Positions 22,788 to 33,966 of a stretch of DNA of 64,000 bases are shown in pieces. The DNA is from Ascidia mentula (Eukaryota > Chordata > Ascidiacea > Phlebobranchia > Ascidiidae), in contig OX387202.1 of assembly GCA_947561715.1 (NCBI GenBank), forward strand, positions 2,790,001 through 2,854,000, written 5' to 3'. The notes beneath the pieces were generated by a model. It was not told the DNA's origin, searched no databases, and saw nothing but the letters and a program-made list of their open reading frames with translations. The position numbers and the translations under genes were made by a program. Numbering within the stretch: the first letter of the stretch is position 1; the number at the start of each line of letters is the position of its first letter.

Positions 22788-23279
22788 AAATGTCACTTGC
22801 TTCATTGCAACAAAACCGAAGCTGTTTGTCACGCAAAAAGTTTGATGAATACGTGACAATTTATATTAACGTGAAAATATTACCTGATAACATGCCTAGG
22901 AAACTTAACCATTGTTTGTTCGAGTATGTCTACAGATTACTATTGCAACAGTTCTACGATCTCCATTGAACTACAGCGCACACTAGAATGCTACGGTACG
23001 TTCGAACGATATATCGATACGATTGTTTCGTGAAGACATTCGGAACGATTAAAACGGTTGGGAAAGAATATCACACGAAGGACGCGAATCACATGAATAC
23101 ACAACCGTTGCTATCGCTACACTTTGAAATGAAACACGCTTGACAAGACGCTACCTAAGAATGCTTTTACCCACAAACCAATGGAGAGAGATTTCGAAAA
23201 ATGGCAACCTTAGTCCATAAATGCAAACGTTTACATGCAACGTAAAATTACGCTGCACCCATGACGCACGTACATCAGC
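22788..23279. other. Unassigned end of duplicated unit 1
   Basis: Near-identical to 49078-49568. A 60-codon frame starting MSLASLQQNRSCLSRKK is conserved between copies, but only because the duplication is recent; I recognise nothing in it. Similarity between units stops at 23279 / 49568, after TACATCAGC, which marks the duplication breakpoint. Confidence 0.6.
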
Positions 23280-23464
23280 TGACAACCACTAACAAAACCT
23301 TTTCTGAACCTGGGGGCTCCTGCATCAAACTTTATTATTCATTGTTATTTTTTGTTACATTTTGTACCAAACTTTAATTACGTCGCATACTTGCGCATAT
23401 GGAATTCTGGCTTAATCGTGATATAAGGTATGTTATATATGTGCAAAAAAGCCATGATGTTGGA

Positions 23465-23524
23465 GAGCTGCAGACAGGGTGTGTAGACGCACTGTTTCGA
23501 CCTGTAAGGTCTCATCAGTGCAGC
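23465..23524 (-). ncRNA. Hammerhead ribozyme (type I)
   Basis: On the minus strand all conserved parts are present in order. Stem I strand AGCTGCA is followed by core CTGATGA, stem II GACCT-TAC-AGGTC, and core GAAA. The stem III strands ACAG and CTGT are separated by a loop, then the cleavage triplet GTC, then TGCAGCT. Stem I is 7 of 7 paired, stem II 5 of 5, and stem III at least 4. Predicted cleavage is 3' of the C complementary to position 23472. Such ribozymes are known in the terminal repeats of Penelope-like retroelements and in satellite-like retrozymes. No Penelope coding sequence is adjacent, so the host element is unknown. Confidence 0.85.
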
Positions 23525-23734
23525 TGTTGACAGTGGCACTGTGCCAGCTTTTACACTAACGGGCACACTAATTTCCACTTTGTTGTACCTTTTGGTCAAC
23601 GTAGATCCGTTGGGTACCCTATACTGAGTACCAAACAACAGAGAAGAACCACTGTGGAGCGCACTATGGCCAAACGAATCTGCTTGATAACCCATAGTGC
23701 TAAGGCGAAAACACCAATGTAATATTGGTAAGGC

Positions 23735-23812
23735 ATAGTGATGTTCCCAGTTCCAAATTATCCGGCCCGGCCGGATCCGGATAGTTATTAATCAAATCCG
23801 GCTGGATAGAAT
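23735..23812. mobile_element. Fragment of the CCGGATCCGG hAT-type element
   Basis: Starts TAGTGATGTTCCCAGTTCC and continues with CCGGCCGGATCCGGATAG, matching the left end of 26307-26742. It is truncated at 23812, where Gypsy sequence begins. Confidence 0.65.
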
Positions 23813-23823
23813 GACAAGGATGA

Positions 23824-25928
23824 AATCAGTTACTTGAACGAGTTTTTAAACAGGACATCTTTGCAAGGCAAGAAACCCTCTGAATTGTTGCATGAAATGT
23901 TAATTCTTCTTAACCATTCTGGAGATTTAGAACCTAGTACAGAGCGCTTGTTAAAACGTTTCTTCATAGACAAGTTGACGCCGAATATTCGCTTAATTCT
24001 TGCTACCGATTATGATTTGGATTTGAATACTCTTGCTCTTAAAGCTGATGCCATGTTGTCCATAAGTTCTCCTAGTTAGCCTATTTCCCGTGTTGAGGAG
24101 GAAACATCAGTTAATGCTCAGATGCTTATGAATGACCATCTTGATCGAAAAATAAAACAGATTAGTTTAGTGGACTGTCTTCGCCGAAATCTTTTCCAAC
24201 ACATTCTTATAAACCGCAATATTCTTGCAATCATTCGTATCGCCCGAGGCGTGTTCATGACCAATCTTGGGTTAACTCTGCTCGAAGAAATTGGAATAGC
24301 TATGATAATCGCTTTCGAAATTCTTTTTCATCAGCTCCTAGACGTTTTTAAAGTCAAGTCAAAACATTTGTTACTCGCGTTATGGTTTTAATGCTCGGTC
24401 GTGTATTCCGCCTTGTTCCTTTCCACATTCGTTTAATGGTCCAAAAAACTAAGGCCGGCCTCCTCAAGGTGGGGTTGGAGAGGCCATAGGTTTTCTCACG
24501 AAACCTTTAACGTTTATGACTCCCGTTTGAATTTATTTTTTTTGTTGACACTGGATCTGATGTATCGTTGGTTCCTTTATGGTTTGTTAAGCATTGCTTC
24601 CAACGAGTTAACACCGTATTTCGCGGCATTTCTGGCAGTTGTCTTAAGATTTTTGGAATAACGCACTTGGAGGTAAATTTTGGTCCAAATCGTTCTTATT
24701 CTTGGAAGTTTTATGTTGCAGATATTGACCAAGGCATAATTGGAAGTGATTTTCTAAAATATTTTGATTTTCTTGTTGATGTCAAAGAAGACGTTTGATT
24801 AATAATTTTAGATCCTTTTCGCGCAACAGAGATGGACAGGAAGGCTTGCGTGATTACCATAATGCCCATGAAATGCGTAATTTTTATTCCAAATTACCAT
24901 CTTATGAGCGTTATAATCATTACGCACGTAATAATCGACGCATATCTTTTCATGTAAACAATAAAAAGAAGTTTGTTCGTGTTGTCCAGCGAAGTAATAA
25001 TAGTTATGGTGCAGTGACGTCAGATGTTGATAACAGAAATAATTAAGTGACTTTTGAACGAAAAGAAAAAAGTAGAATGAATTTGAGAAAATTATATCTG
25101 AATTTCCCAAGGTTACAGAGCCTATGCGCAGGGTGTCGATTTATGCCTTTTTCACCGTAATTGTTCGACACGCGACGCCACTGTTCAACACGGGGAGCGT
25201 AAATAAATTTTAAGTTACCGATATGCAGTACCACGAACAGAACAACGCTTTGTTATCTACCATAAATTGAATTACATATAATTACTCAATTTAGCCTAAC
25301 GTATCGGTTAAGCCAATCTTGCAACATTCACATTGATCTTACTAGTTTTCTTTTTTCGAAGATTGGACGGCAACGATTTTCCTATTCACATGTAGTTGTC
25401 ATTATTTTTTTGCCATACATGCTGGTGGCAAACATGGTTAGAAGACGTTGGTGCCAGTATAAGTCGTTTAATTTCAAACCGCAAACAACTTTTTGGGAAG
25501 AAATTTGAATTTCGAGTCTGTATTAAACAACAGCTTTGAACTGAACGGTTGCGTAGTGTTAAAAATTCAATGACATAATCGTTCGGGATCCCCACCCCAA
25601 AATAAATTTGTCTGTTTAGATGGCTAAATAAACGCAGCCGCAATAAATTTTTAGACAAAATCAGTTGTCGACCTAGACGCTTGTCTCCGGAAATGCTTAA
25701 GGTTGTACATGAACAGTTCGATGAACTTGAGACCAAAGGTATTGTTCGCCCTAGCAATTCTCCTTGGTCTTCTGCTATTCATGTTGTTCCTAAACCCAAT
25801 CGTAAATGGCGCATCAAAAAGGCTAAATTTGATTACTGAGGCTGACAGATACCCAATTCCATATTTGGCTGATTTTGTTAACAATTTTAATGGTGCTGCT
25901 TGTTACATCTTATTTGCCAGTAATTGCT
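23824..25928 (+). pseudogene. Second Ty3/Gypsy element: gag, protease and RT start
   Basis: A gag fragment (23834-24079) is followed by a degenerate nucleocapsid region. Next comes a retropepsin with active site VDTGSDVSLVPLWF and the later motif GSDFLKYFDFLVDV (24540-24796). The polymerase junction reads KIISEFPKVTEPMR (about 25085-25128). After an inserted hAT-type element, RT motifs RPRRLSPEML and GIVRPSNSPWSSAIHVVPK follow (25665-25800), then the frame breaks. It is a different subfamily from the gag-protease copies elsewhere in the window. The rest of RT, RNase H and integrase are missing. Confidence 0.8.
25129..25661. mobile_element. hAT-type element, GTGTCGAAC family (copy 3, truncated)
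   Basis: Starts with the full family terminus CAGGGTGTCGATTTATGCC and runs to about 25661, where Gypsy RT sequence resumes. Its right half is missing. About 25-30 residues of polymerase sequence expected between the flanks are also missing, so the insertion was followed by a deletion. Confidence 0.75.
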
Positions 25929-26298
25929 GATTTTTGTAAATGTACATTTTTCTCTACACTAATGTGTGACGTAATAATAAGAGACCAAGTTTTAAGTGAC
26001 AACGCAACGTGGTTTTGTCCTTTTTGTGTCCGACAACTGTGCAGCACAGTGCTACGTCATTTTGATTCAGCAAAAGGTTTTTTGTGTTGCAAGCGAGCAT
26101 TTTCTGGTGAGTCTATTTGTACATATATGTGTAACGACTGAAGTACCAAATAACCGAAATGTGTAAATTGTAATTTTGGCAAATTTAACTGCGATGACTT
26201 AGAAGTCAGTTCGCTGAACAGTATAGCTGCCCTTGTTGATGTGATTAAGTTTACACACGGTGTTGACGCTGTCTTTGTACTCACAGTGTCTCTCTTGC
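25929..26298 (+). other. Degenerate sequence, possible LINE ORF1 PHD-finger relic
   Basis: A short frame reads VLSDNATWFCPFC, which resembles the end of the PHD-type zinc finger found in some LINE ORF1 proteins. The rest is not recognisable. Weak evidence. Confidence 0.2.
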
Positions 26299-26306
26299 AT
26301 TTGTAC

Positions 26307-26742
26307 TAGTGATATTCCCAGTTCCAAATTATCCGGCCCTGCCGGATCCGGATAGTTATCAATTAAATCCGGCCGGATAATTTGGATCTGGCAGTTTGTT
26401 AACACCGATTCGTTTATTTTATCGGTATGGCAAAAATGTTTAATTGCCAAACAGAATGCTATGCTTATCATTAGGAACAAATAAACGTAGCCATTTATTA
26501 ATATAGTAAAACACGTCAAGAAAAACCTAATAACAAACTACAGAAAAATCGGATGTCGGCAAGTATCACAGACAGGGCCCCAAAAACGAGTAATTTGCGA
26601 AATGTTTGTCCGTTTTTAGGACAAAAATGCTTTCCCAACTATCCGGTAAAATTAAGTGTATTATTCGGCCGGGTCCGGGTATTGAAAATTGGTCAATATC
26701 CGGCCGGGTCCGGGTACCCGGATCCGGAGCAACACATCACTA
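26307..26742. mobile_element. hAT-type element with perfect 8-bp target duplication
   Basis: A 436-base element beginning TAGTGATATTCCC and ending CAACACATCACTA, flanked on both sides by ATTTGTAC (26299-26306 and 26743-26750). It contains several CCGG(AT)CCGG palindromes and short inverted blocks near both ends, which could fold or bind transposase. No ORF, so non-autonomous. The 8-bp duplication fits hAT; the terminal bases are not the usual CAGxG. Confidence 0.8.
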
Positions 26743-26750
26743 ATTTGTAC

Positions 26751-27227
26751 ACACGTGAAGCGTGTGGTATTCAATCTTCTGTCGCCCAAAGTAATCGGTA
26801 AGCATTGTGTGTGTTACGTCATAGTGGCGCATTGTAGTTTATGCTGCCTGTTTCGTTTAGGTGTGCGACAGTAACTGCTTGGACCGTCTCTGTGGTCCAG
26901 AGTTTCCCGGTTCCCAAATAGTTGGTGAGCGTTATGCTGTAATTATCTACGTGAAGTGTATTTGTTTGACACATTGCCTTCTGTGTAGAAACCGTGTTCT
27001 AAGGGTCCACGTGTCCTACATGACCTTTCGTCTCCTCCCGACGTCTACGTCTACATTTCAAATTCATTCTTTCTTGCGTACTGCACACTCGACAACAAGA
27101 ATAACATCAACTGAGTGGGCGAGTTTGAGGCCCATTACGGATACGCGTTTTAACCGCGGGAATTCCGCCTCGTGTGACGTTCCGCGCCAAGAACCGGGGC
27201 GCGTTCAACGGATTTTACAGATTTGTT
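26751..27227. other. Unassigned, slightly GC-richer stretch
   Basis: No gene recognised. A 126-codon plus-strand frame (26861-27241) has no motif I know and runs into a Gypsy gag fragment, so it is probably chance. Confidence 0.4.
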
Positions 27228-28510
27228 TGGTTGCGGTTTAAACGCTACAGACAGCGCCGCGCCGCATTATTCTGCCACATTTTCAAACGCGACTATTCGA
27301 CCGATTACTGCAAATCCCCAATCATCATATTCTACAGCTCCAGCCTCGTTTAAGTTATTTTGCATTCCCTGGAATTAATGACCAGGCCGCATCCATGTTT
27401 TTGCCTCGAGGTCAGGCACCGTTTTCGACGCCTTGTTATCCTGGTGTGTCCGCATCGAATTTCCCCCCCAGCCGAACTCCACCTTTCCACACCCATGGCA
27501 GCGAAACGATCTTGCGCTGGAAAATAAGCGTCCAAGTGTACTTTTAAATCACATGAAAGTTCTCTAGGGCAATTACCAAGATTTAAGTTAATATGCGGAA
27601 AAAGTATTAAAACAGTTGTTTTATGACAGATCAGAATGATATTGGGGCGACTATGGTTTGTCAGTTGAATTATTGGATGAAAAAACTGATTACATAATTT
27701 TGATTAGCGAACCAGGTAAGTTTCAGTCACACCAAGTGGTTAATAAACAGCATGTTCCACATAACGTCTCGGATTCCCAAACACATTTTTGCCAGCACTT
27801 AAATGGTAATAAATGATAATATGGAGAGGCGTCTAAGGGAAATGACCGAAGAGTTACAGGCGTTAAAATCGGCTCAAACTGTTACTTCTGCAACTCCCCG
27901 ATTTCAGGCACCAAAAAGGCAAAATGGCGGATATCATAGGTCTGGAAACTTTGCATCACGCAACAACAATTACCGACCAACACAGCGCCGAGAATTTACT
28001 GCTCGACCACGCCCGAGACAAACCAACTTTAATGGCGGACGGGACTTCCAACGACCGCGCTTCTCACAGGCGCCACCTTCCGACTTGTGTTATTATCACA
28101 GCGGGTATGGTTCGCATGCATATAATTGTATTCCGCCCTGTTCTTTTAATCATCAAAAAAACGGGAAGCGTCCCTCTCATTAAGGGTGAACATTGTCAGG
28201 GCCGTCGAAAAGCATTCCAGCACTTTCATCATTTTTGATAAGAATCATAAACTTAATTTTCTTCTAGATACTGGCAGTGCTTTAAGTCTTATTCCCCGCA
28301 ACTTAGCGCGTGAATTTAATCCTAGTTTAACTGTAAAAATGAAGTGCGCGCTGGGTAATGAATTTCAATTTTATGTGGAAATATTATCGTAAACTTACCT
28401 AAATAATGTAAACGAACAAAATATTGTGGGGTAAATTCAAGATTCTATGCCGCATATGCGCAAGTTATGTCAAATTACGCAACTCGTATTTCGAAACACT
28501 GGACTTAAGT
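27228..28510 (+). pseudogene. Gypsy-like retrotransposon copy B, gag-protease remnant
   Basis: Lacks LTR and primer site and starts within the leader/gag. After a deletion the capsid tail is present without the hAT insert, giving the empty site for copies A and C. The nucleocapsid frame (27803-28183) is open and ends with a Cys/His motif LCYYHSGYGSHAYNCIPPC, a form seen in invertebrate Ty3/Gypsy gag. The protease frame (28186-28392) carries LLDTGSALSLIPRNL. A stop between the two frames could be a recoding site or simple decay. RT is absent. Confidence 0.75.
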
Positions 28511-28559
28511 CAACGCAAAGGTCCCTTTCTCCTGTAAACTGACGCATTCTCTATAGTTG

Positions 28560-28690
28560 TCTTTGCGCGCTTGTACGAGGTCCTAACGAGATGTGCTCGG
28601 CAAATCATTTTCCATACCGAGTTCCTCGCTCGTAAACTCCTCATTAAAATCAGTTTTAATGAGATCGGTTGTTTAACGAACGAGGGTCGG
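28560..28690. mobile_element. PIF/Harbinger fragment
   Basis: Carries CCGAGTTCCTCGCTCGTAAA and TTTAACGAACGAG as in the 21595 fragment, but stops before the CCGCCC terminus. It is joined to the LTR-like block of 22480. Confidence 0.5.
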
Positions 28691-28846
28691 TTAATTGACA
28701 ACTACCAGTCGGCACTCGGCTCGTACGTTTGCACCAACAGCTTATTAACAGGATGGAGAAAGAACGAAATATAAAATACTGTGAATAAATGTACAGAGAA
28801 CACGATGTGTGCGTGGATCAAAGATTCCCACATTACTGTTTTAATG

Positions 28847-29075
28847 CAGTGATTCCCAACCTTTTTGTGGTTGCGTACCACTTGTAGGTAAAACAATTTC
28901 GACGCGTATACCACCTAGTTGAGTGTCACAAATGAACCTAGGTCCTAGGGGATGAAGTAACAAACATTTCAAGATTACTTCCGATTTTTTTTAAATTTAA
29001 ACCATCCGCAAATTACTGAAAGGTGCTCACGTACCACCTGTAATGCCGTCACGTACCACCGGTTGGGAAACACTG
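28847..29075. mobile_element. hAT-type MITE in NLR-2 upstream region
   Basis: Counterpart of 43-291, with ends CAGTGATTCCC and GGGAAACACTG and flanks TTTTAATG / GTTCAATG. It marks the left side of duplicated unit 2. Confidence 0.6.
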
Positions 29076-29307
29076 GTTCAATGACCCTACATAACTCATG
29101 TCTAAGGCCGGGTCCACACTCACGCTTTGCGCCGGCGGATTCTTTGTTTGTTTCATTGCCGCGGGCGTATACGCCGGCGTGCGGGCGTACGCTCAGGACA
29201 AAGCTTGGAAGCGTGAGCTTTCGCCCACAAGAGGTCGCGGGCTTGCGAGCGCTCGGCGTATTACGCCCGCGACTTGCCGCTGAGTACGGTGGCCCACAAG
29301 TGCCACC

Positions 29308-29597
29308 GCGAAATATTAACGAATCGCGAAATATATTTTCACTGCGCGAAATATATTTACATCGCGCGAAATATATTTTGACTGCGCAAAATATATTTCG
29401 AGATCGCGAAATATATTTGCACTGCGCGAAATATTTTTTCACCGCGCGAAATATATTTTGACTGCGCGAAATATATTTGCACTGCGCGAAATATATTTTC
29501 ACCTCGCGAAATATATTTTGACTGCGCGAAATATATTTGCACTGCGCGAAATATATTTGCGCTGTGCGATGTATATTTTCTTCGCGCGAAATATGTT
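29308..29597. repeat. Left subterminal array of the IS3EU-like element
   Basis: About 14 units of roughly 20 bases with core GCGCGAAATATATTT and variable spacers (GCACT, TTCAC, TACATC). It is the inverted counterpart of 33967-34384. Probably transposase-binding sites, by analogy with other elements. Frames through it are not genes. Confidence 0.85.
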
Positions 29598-29729
29598 GTT
29601 AGTTTTTATTAGAAATGCCTGGCGGGAAGTCTAGTTGTTTCAAGTTTTCACGTACATCTATATGCTACAGTCTGTGCATTTAAGTTCAAATAGAAAAATA
29701 GTTTGAGTGTTTTATCCCTATTTGTAATC

Positions 29730-31922
29730 ATGTACTGCACAAATTGTGGAAGGCTACTTTTTCAAGAACACTTGTATTGCGCACATTGCGGACGCGGTAA
29801 GTGGTTTATTCTTTAATTGTCGTTTATCAGCCTTGTCAATCTGTTGTTTTGAGGTAACATTCTTGTAAATGTTAATATATCAGACAGACATATATGCCAG
29901 TAAAATAATATTGTGCAAGTATAATTAGATTGATTCTGTGTTGCAGAGAAAGCCCATGGCAGCAATCATCCTACTTTGTCTAAATCTGAAAATGAGGGTT
30001 CTGTGATTGAAAATGTTAATTCCAGTATAAATGGTTAGTATGCCAAACAACCTGTAGCTGAACAACTTTGGTTAACTTTGCAAAACAAAAGTTTAATAAT
30101 ACATGTAAAATCTACAGGTACATCATCCATGAAACGCAAAAGTGCAACAGAAATTTTGCCATTTAGTGAATTTAAAGCAATGAAAGGCTCACAATGGAAG
30201 CAAAGAGTGTCGAAAAAGGATGAAAATGAGGAAGTGTGTGTTAACATAGGCATGCTTGAATATGGAGGGAAAGATTTTAAGTTGAAGCCAGTTCGGGGTC
30301 AATCCATTATAATTAATGTTGGAAGAAAAGAGTGTGTTCAATCCATACTGAATAAAGCCAAAGAACGGTACTTTCAATTTTATCCAAAGAGTCAAAGACA
30401 TGGTGCAGTATACCACCTTGCTTTTAAAGATGGACGAATTGTTGAAGTATTGCCTGGAACAAATGAGCCATTCACTCTAGTCAAATACAAGGAGAGCATT
30501 GGTAAAGATTACAAGAAGATCATGTTATATCTACTTGAATGTGACAGTGAAGATGATGAAACAAATGATGCAAGTAACATTGAATGCTCTGGTAATGGAA
30601 AACAATCTCCCTCTATTCTACAAAGTTCATTGCCTGATTTTACTGATTACTTTGATTCTAGTGAACTGGACAATATTATTGGCAATCAATGTGATTTGTT
30701 AGCCCCAAAACTCGAAAGGTATGATGGCAAAAAATTCAATGATTTGAATGCTGCACTAGAGTCATTGCATAAAAAAGTTGATGATTTAGACCAGTTGTTT
30801 ATTTGTGTGCGCCGTGGGGCTCATATTCAACGTCAACTTAACTTGTGGAAAAGAGAAACCAAAAAGAAATCAGCAGAAAAGAAATTGGTTGTCCAATTTC
30901 AAGGTGAGACAGGGATTGATTCTGGTGCAATGGCTAAGGAGTTCTTTAGTCTTGTTTTGCAAAGTATTTGTGAACAATTCTTTCCTGATGGTGCCCCAGT
31001 TGACTCAATGCTTCATGTCCAAAATGGACATTTCAAAGCATGTGGTGAAATAATAGCTGCAAGTTTGGTGCAAGGTGGGCCAGCTCCACATTGCTTACAC
31101 CCAAATGTGTTCACAATTCTTGCTAACATGGATTCAGTTGATATAACCAAACTAAATCTTGACCAACACTTTACTGAGAATGAAGGTCAACTGATACAGA
31201 GAGTTTGTGCTGACCCACTTGTTCATACTGACATAATAACAGAAAATGGATACACAGGCAAAATCAATATTGATAGCGCCAGTGAAATTAGTCGCACAAT
31301 CATGGTGAGCATCACTAATAAGCGGCTTTGCTACCTCAAAGAGTTTGCTTCAGGGCTGAGTCTGTTTGGTTTGTTCAATGTTGTCAAAAATAATGCCTTA
31401 CTTTTTGCACCTTTATTCATTCCAGGCAAATTGACTGTTGATGCCAATTATGTGTCAAGTTTACTGCAACCGCAATATTCCTCAAAAAATTCCACAAAGC
31501 GGTGCGTAGAGGAGAAGATAATGGATAACTTTCAAGATTTCTTGAACTATATTGAGGATAACTGTATTCGGGCCCCCACAGAAGAGGTTTTGGCTTACTG
31601 CTGTACTAACAGTGAAAATGAAGTCAATGTAGAAAATATTGGAGAGACAATGACTGCAGCAGCTGATTGTACTCCAGCTGGTGTGCTAGGTTGGCTAACA
31701 GGCCAAAAACATAGGCCAATATTTGGTGACAGTTTGTCCATATCTGTGGAATTTAATCATGACTGCATGAGCAACAACCCAAACCACACCATCTGTTTTC
31801 CTGTTGTTGGTGCATGTGCGAAAACAATTACGCTCCCTACAAAACATATGGAAGAACTTCAAGATTTCAAATCCATCTTTATTACAGCAATGTCCAATGG
31901 CCAGGCATTTGGTTTACATTAA
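29730..31922 (+). CDS. HECT-type E3-ligase-like protein of the transposon
   Basis: Three exons: 29730-29796 (phase 1), 29947-30033 (phase 1) and 30118-31922. Exon 1 encodes a zinc-ribbon of two CxxC pairs (CTNC and CAHC). Exon 3 encodes about 600 residues: a middle region of unknown fold, then a HECT-like C-terminal half with GETGIDSGAMAKEFFSLVL (N-lobe) and the C-terminal motif VGACAKTITLPT. There the cysteine stands where HECT ligases carry the ubiquitin-thioester cysteine. HECT enzymes transfer ubiquitin from E2 to a substrate; activity here is inferred. It resembles the G2E3-like proteins often predicted beside integrase genes in animal genomes. The annotated ATG at 30078 lies in an intron. 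Its role in transposition is unknown. Confidence 0.8.
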
Positions 31923-32526
31923 AAAAATTCTTCTGTTTCATTGTTTATATTCATAAGTAGTTGTCACTTCATTGCATGTTTCAAGTGTTATATGGCAAAA
32001 CAGCAATTTAGATTTTTTACGTACTCACTATTGTGTTCGTGACCGTCAGCATTGTCGAAGCAAAATTAGTGTTTTATTTTTTTATTCAACTGCCTCGTGT
32101 TTGTTTTGGTGAAACGTATTTCATCCTTTTATACCAAAATTGTTTTTACCTGACACTTGCTATTGCATTTTTGAGGTACTGCTGCATAATTGTGAGATTT
32201 TTGTGCCACTGCTACTTGCCACTGTACATTTATGCACTCACTTTTCTTCATTTACACTGCATGTTGTCTTTCACACTTTTCTATTCCATCATCTGTTTGC
32301 AATACAATGGGAAAAAAATTCGATTTGTATCCTAGCATTTACAAACCACCTCTTTTAGATTCTAGTAGTGCAGTACGCTGATTGTTAATCAGTGAGTAAA
32401 AAAACAATTTTTCACAAAGTTGCCTGTGTTTGTTGGTGTAATTTGACAATTAACATACTTGCACTAACAACAAAGTTCAATATACTGAAGTACAAACATG
32501 CATACATGGCTGTGGGCTTTGACTTT
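31923..32526. other. Convergent 3' gap between transposon genes
   Basis: AT-rich stretch between the stop codons of the HECT-like gene and the transposase. No gene or strong repeat is seen; it must hold both 3' ends. Confidence 0.6.
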
Positions 32527-33828
32527 TTATTCTTTTGCAACCTCCATTATCCCTTTGTACATTGCCAGTGCTTCTGCACAGGAGGTTGGCATGACAAATC
32601 CAAGTTCAGTTCGAACATAGTCAAAATATTCCTCATATTCGTTCACTTCTTCGGGTGGGGAAATATCATTGCACACCACTTGAAATTTCTCTTGTGAGAC
32701 TGCATTTATCATGTCTGCTCTTCCACCATACCTTTCTGGCATTAAGTAAAGTAAATTTGGGCGACCAGCTATAACATTGTGTCTTGATTTTCGTATTCGA
32801 TGACTATTCCAGTGATCCATTACAAAATTTAAGTCACTTTGTAGAACTTTGGAGAAGCAATACCACACACACTCCTTGCTTAAAGGAAGTGAATAATCAA
32901 CAACACCTTTAAACTCGAGATCACCAAAAAAGTTTCGCCACCAAGAAGTACGAAACTTGCACAATGTTGACCACCAACTTTCAATTCTCTGATTCCTTGG
33001 TGAAGGAACGTATCGATGTGCATTAATACTGTTTCTGAAAAAGCACTGTGCTGCTGCCAATATCCCATTTTCTGTGCCCAAATCAGACACAATTTGCACT
33101 GGACAACCTTGTACATGTGAAACAGTTCTAAGGTACATGGAAGCTATAGTGTGTGGGCATTTATTGGAGCGTATAACATGAAGCCATAGGACCTTACGAC
33201 TAAAACCATCAATGGCTGCATGTATGGAAAAACCAAATGGCTTTAATTTATCATAACCATCTATATGCCAGGCATAATTGGGCCCTGGATTGTTATACTC
33301 TCTGCGCTTCAGACGATGGCCCCTCCTGAGTTCACAGCCATCAGGATCAATTTTATTCAAAACTTCTGCAACAAAGGATCTTGGAACTCTCAAACCCTCC
33401 ATCTCCAAACCATGCCACACAGAACGGTACCCCCCACATGAAGATGGACCTTCTAAAATTTCTTTGATTCGTTTTTCAGCATCATTTATAATATTCGGAT
33501 CTTTTTGCCAAGCACCACGTCTATGCAGCCCCATTTCTTGTAAGCGTCTTTTCAAGGTTCTCAAACTGAAAGTTACATTGTGGTAATTTTGCAACAAATG
33601 CAAAATTTCAGAGTGTTCATATCCTAGTTGAAAGTAGTGGGTGATGAGGTGTGTTTCATCAAAGGTGGTCCCTGCAAGGAAAAATTGTATTGTCCAAACC
33701 GAAATAACAAAATTGCAATGAATGTAGGCCAACTGGAAATACACAATACAAACACACTTACCATGGCCACAATGGGTACAAAATGAATGATCAAGTCCCA
33801 CATAGTGATCACAATTTAAACAATTCAT
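32527..33828 (-). CDS. DDE integrase-type transposase of the IS3EU-like element
   Basis: Exon 1 (33828-33762, 67 bases) encodes a zinc-ribbon MNCLNCDHYVGL...CTHCGHG. A 90-base GTAAGT...TTGCAG intron (33761-33672) is itself open, so the uninterrupted frame is misleading. Exon 2 (33671-32527) encodes a helical DNA-binding region (LITHYFQLGYEHSEIL, RTLKRRLQEMGLHRRG), then a retroviral-integrase fold. The first acidic residue is in WHIDGYDKLKPFGFS, the second in VSDLGTENG, and the third in SPRNQRIESWWSTL. All three catalytic positions (D, D, E) are intact. It would cut and paste the element at the 6-bp staggered target. The length, about 400 residues, suits this family. It is transcribed towards the HECT-like gene. 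Confidence 0.88.
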   Translation of the reverse strand: MNCLNCDHYVGLDHSFCTHCGHGKCVCIVYFQLAYIHCNFVISVWTIQFFLAGTTFDETHLITHYFQLGYEHSEILHLLQNYHNVTFSLRTLKRRLQEMGLHRRGAWQKDPNIINDAEKRIKEILEGPSSCGGYRSVWHGLEMEGLRVPRSFVAEVLNKIDPDGCELRRGHRLKRREYNNPGPNYAWHIDGYDKLKPFGFSIHAAIDGFSRKVLWLHVIRSNKCPHTIASMYLRTVSHVQGCPVQIVSDLGTENGILAAAQCFFRNSINAHRYVPSPRNQRIESWWSTLCKFRTSWWRNFFGDLEFKGVVDYSLPLSKECVWYCFSKVLQSDLNFVMDHWNSHRIRKSRHNVIAGRPNLLYLMPERYGGRADMINAVSQEKFQVVCNDISPPEEVNEYEEYFDYVRTELGFVMPTSCAEALAMYKGIMEVAKE

Positions 33829-33966
33829 TCAGTTGAACAGTCCCTGCCAACAACTGGAGTAGGTAAATGCTTACTTAGCTGATATAGTCGGTCACCCGTC
33901 GTGCAAACATACGAACGGAGTGAAATCAACGAGAACCTGGCCTGTCACTACATTTTGCGTCACAAG

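Noticed and set aside
26861..27241. 126-codon ORF as a gene
   Set aside because: No recognisable motif, no paralog, and it runs into retroelement sequence at its 3' end.
29063..29542. ORFs across the 20-bp arrays (also 34124-34430)
   Set aside because: They translate repeated subterminal units on both strands and are not conserved as proteins.
30078..30117. ATG 30078 as the start of the HECT-like protein
   Set aside because: A zinc-ribbon exon and a linker exon upstream give continuous phase-1 splicing into 30118; 30078 is intronic.
32880..33586. Opposite-strand and shifted ORFs in the transposase region
   Set aside because: Shadows of the conserved DDE reading frame.
33672..33761. Residues of the transposase read across this stretch
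   Set aside because: It has canonical GTAAGT and TTGCAG borders and a length divisible by three, so it is an open intron rather than coding sequence.
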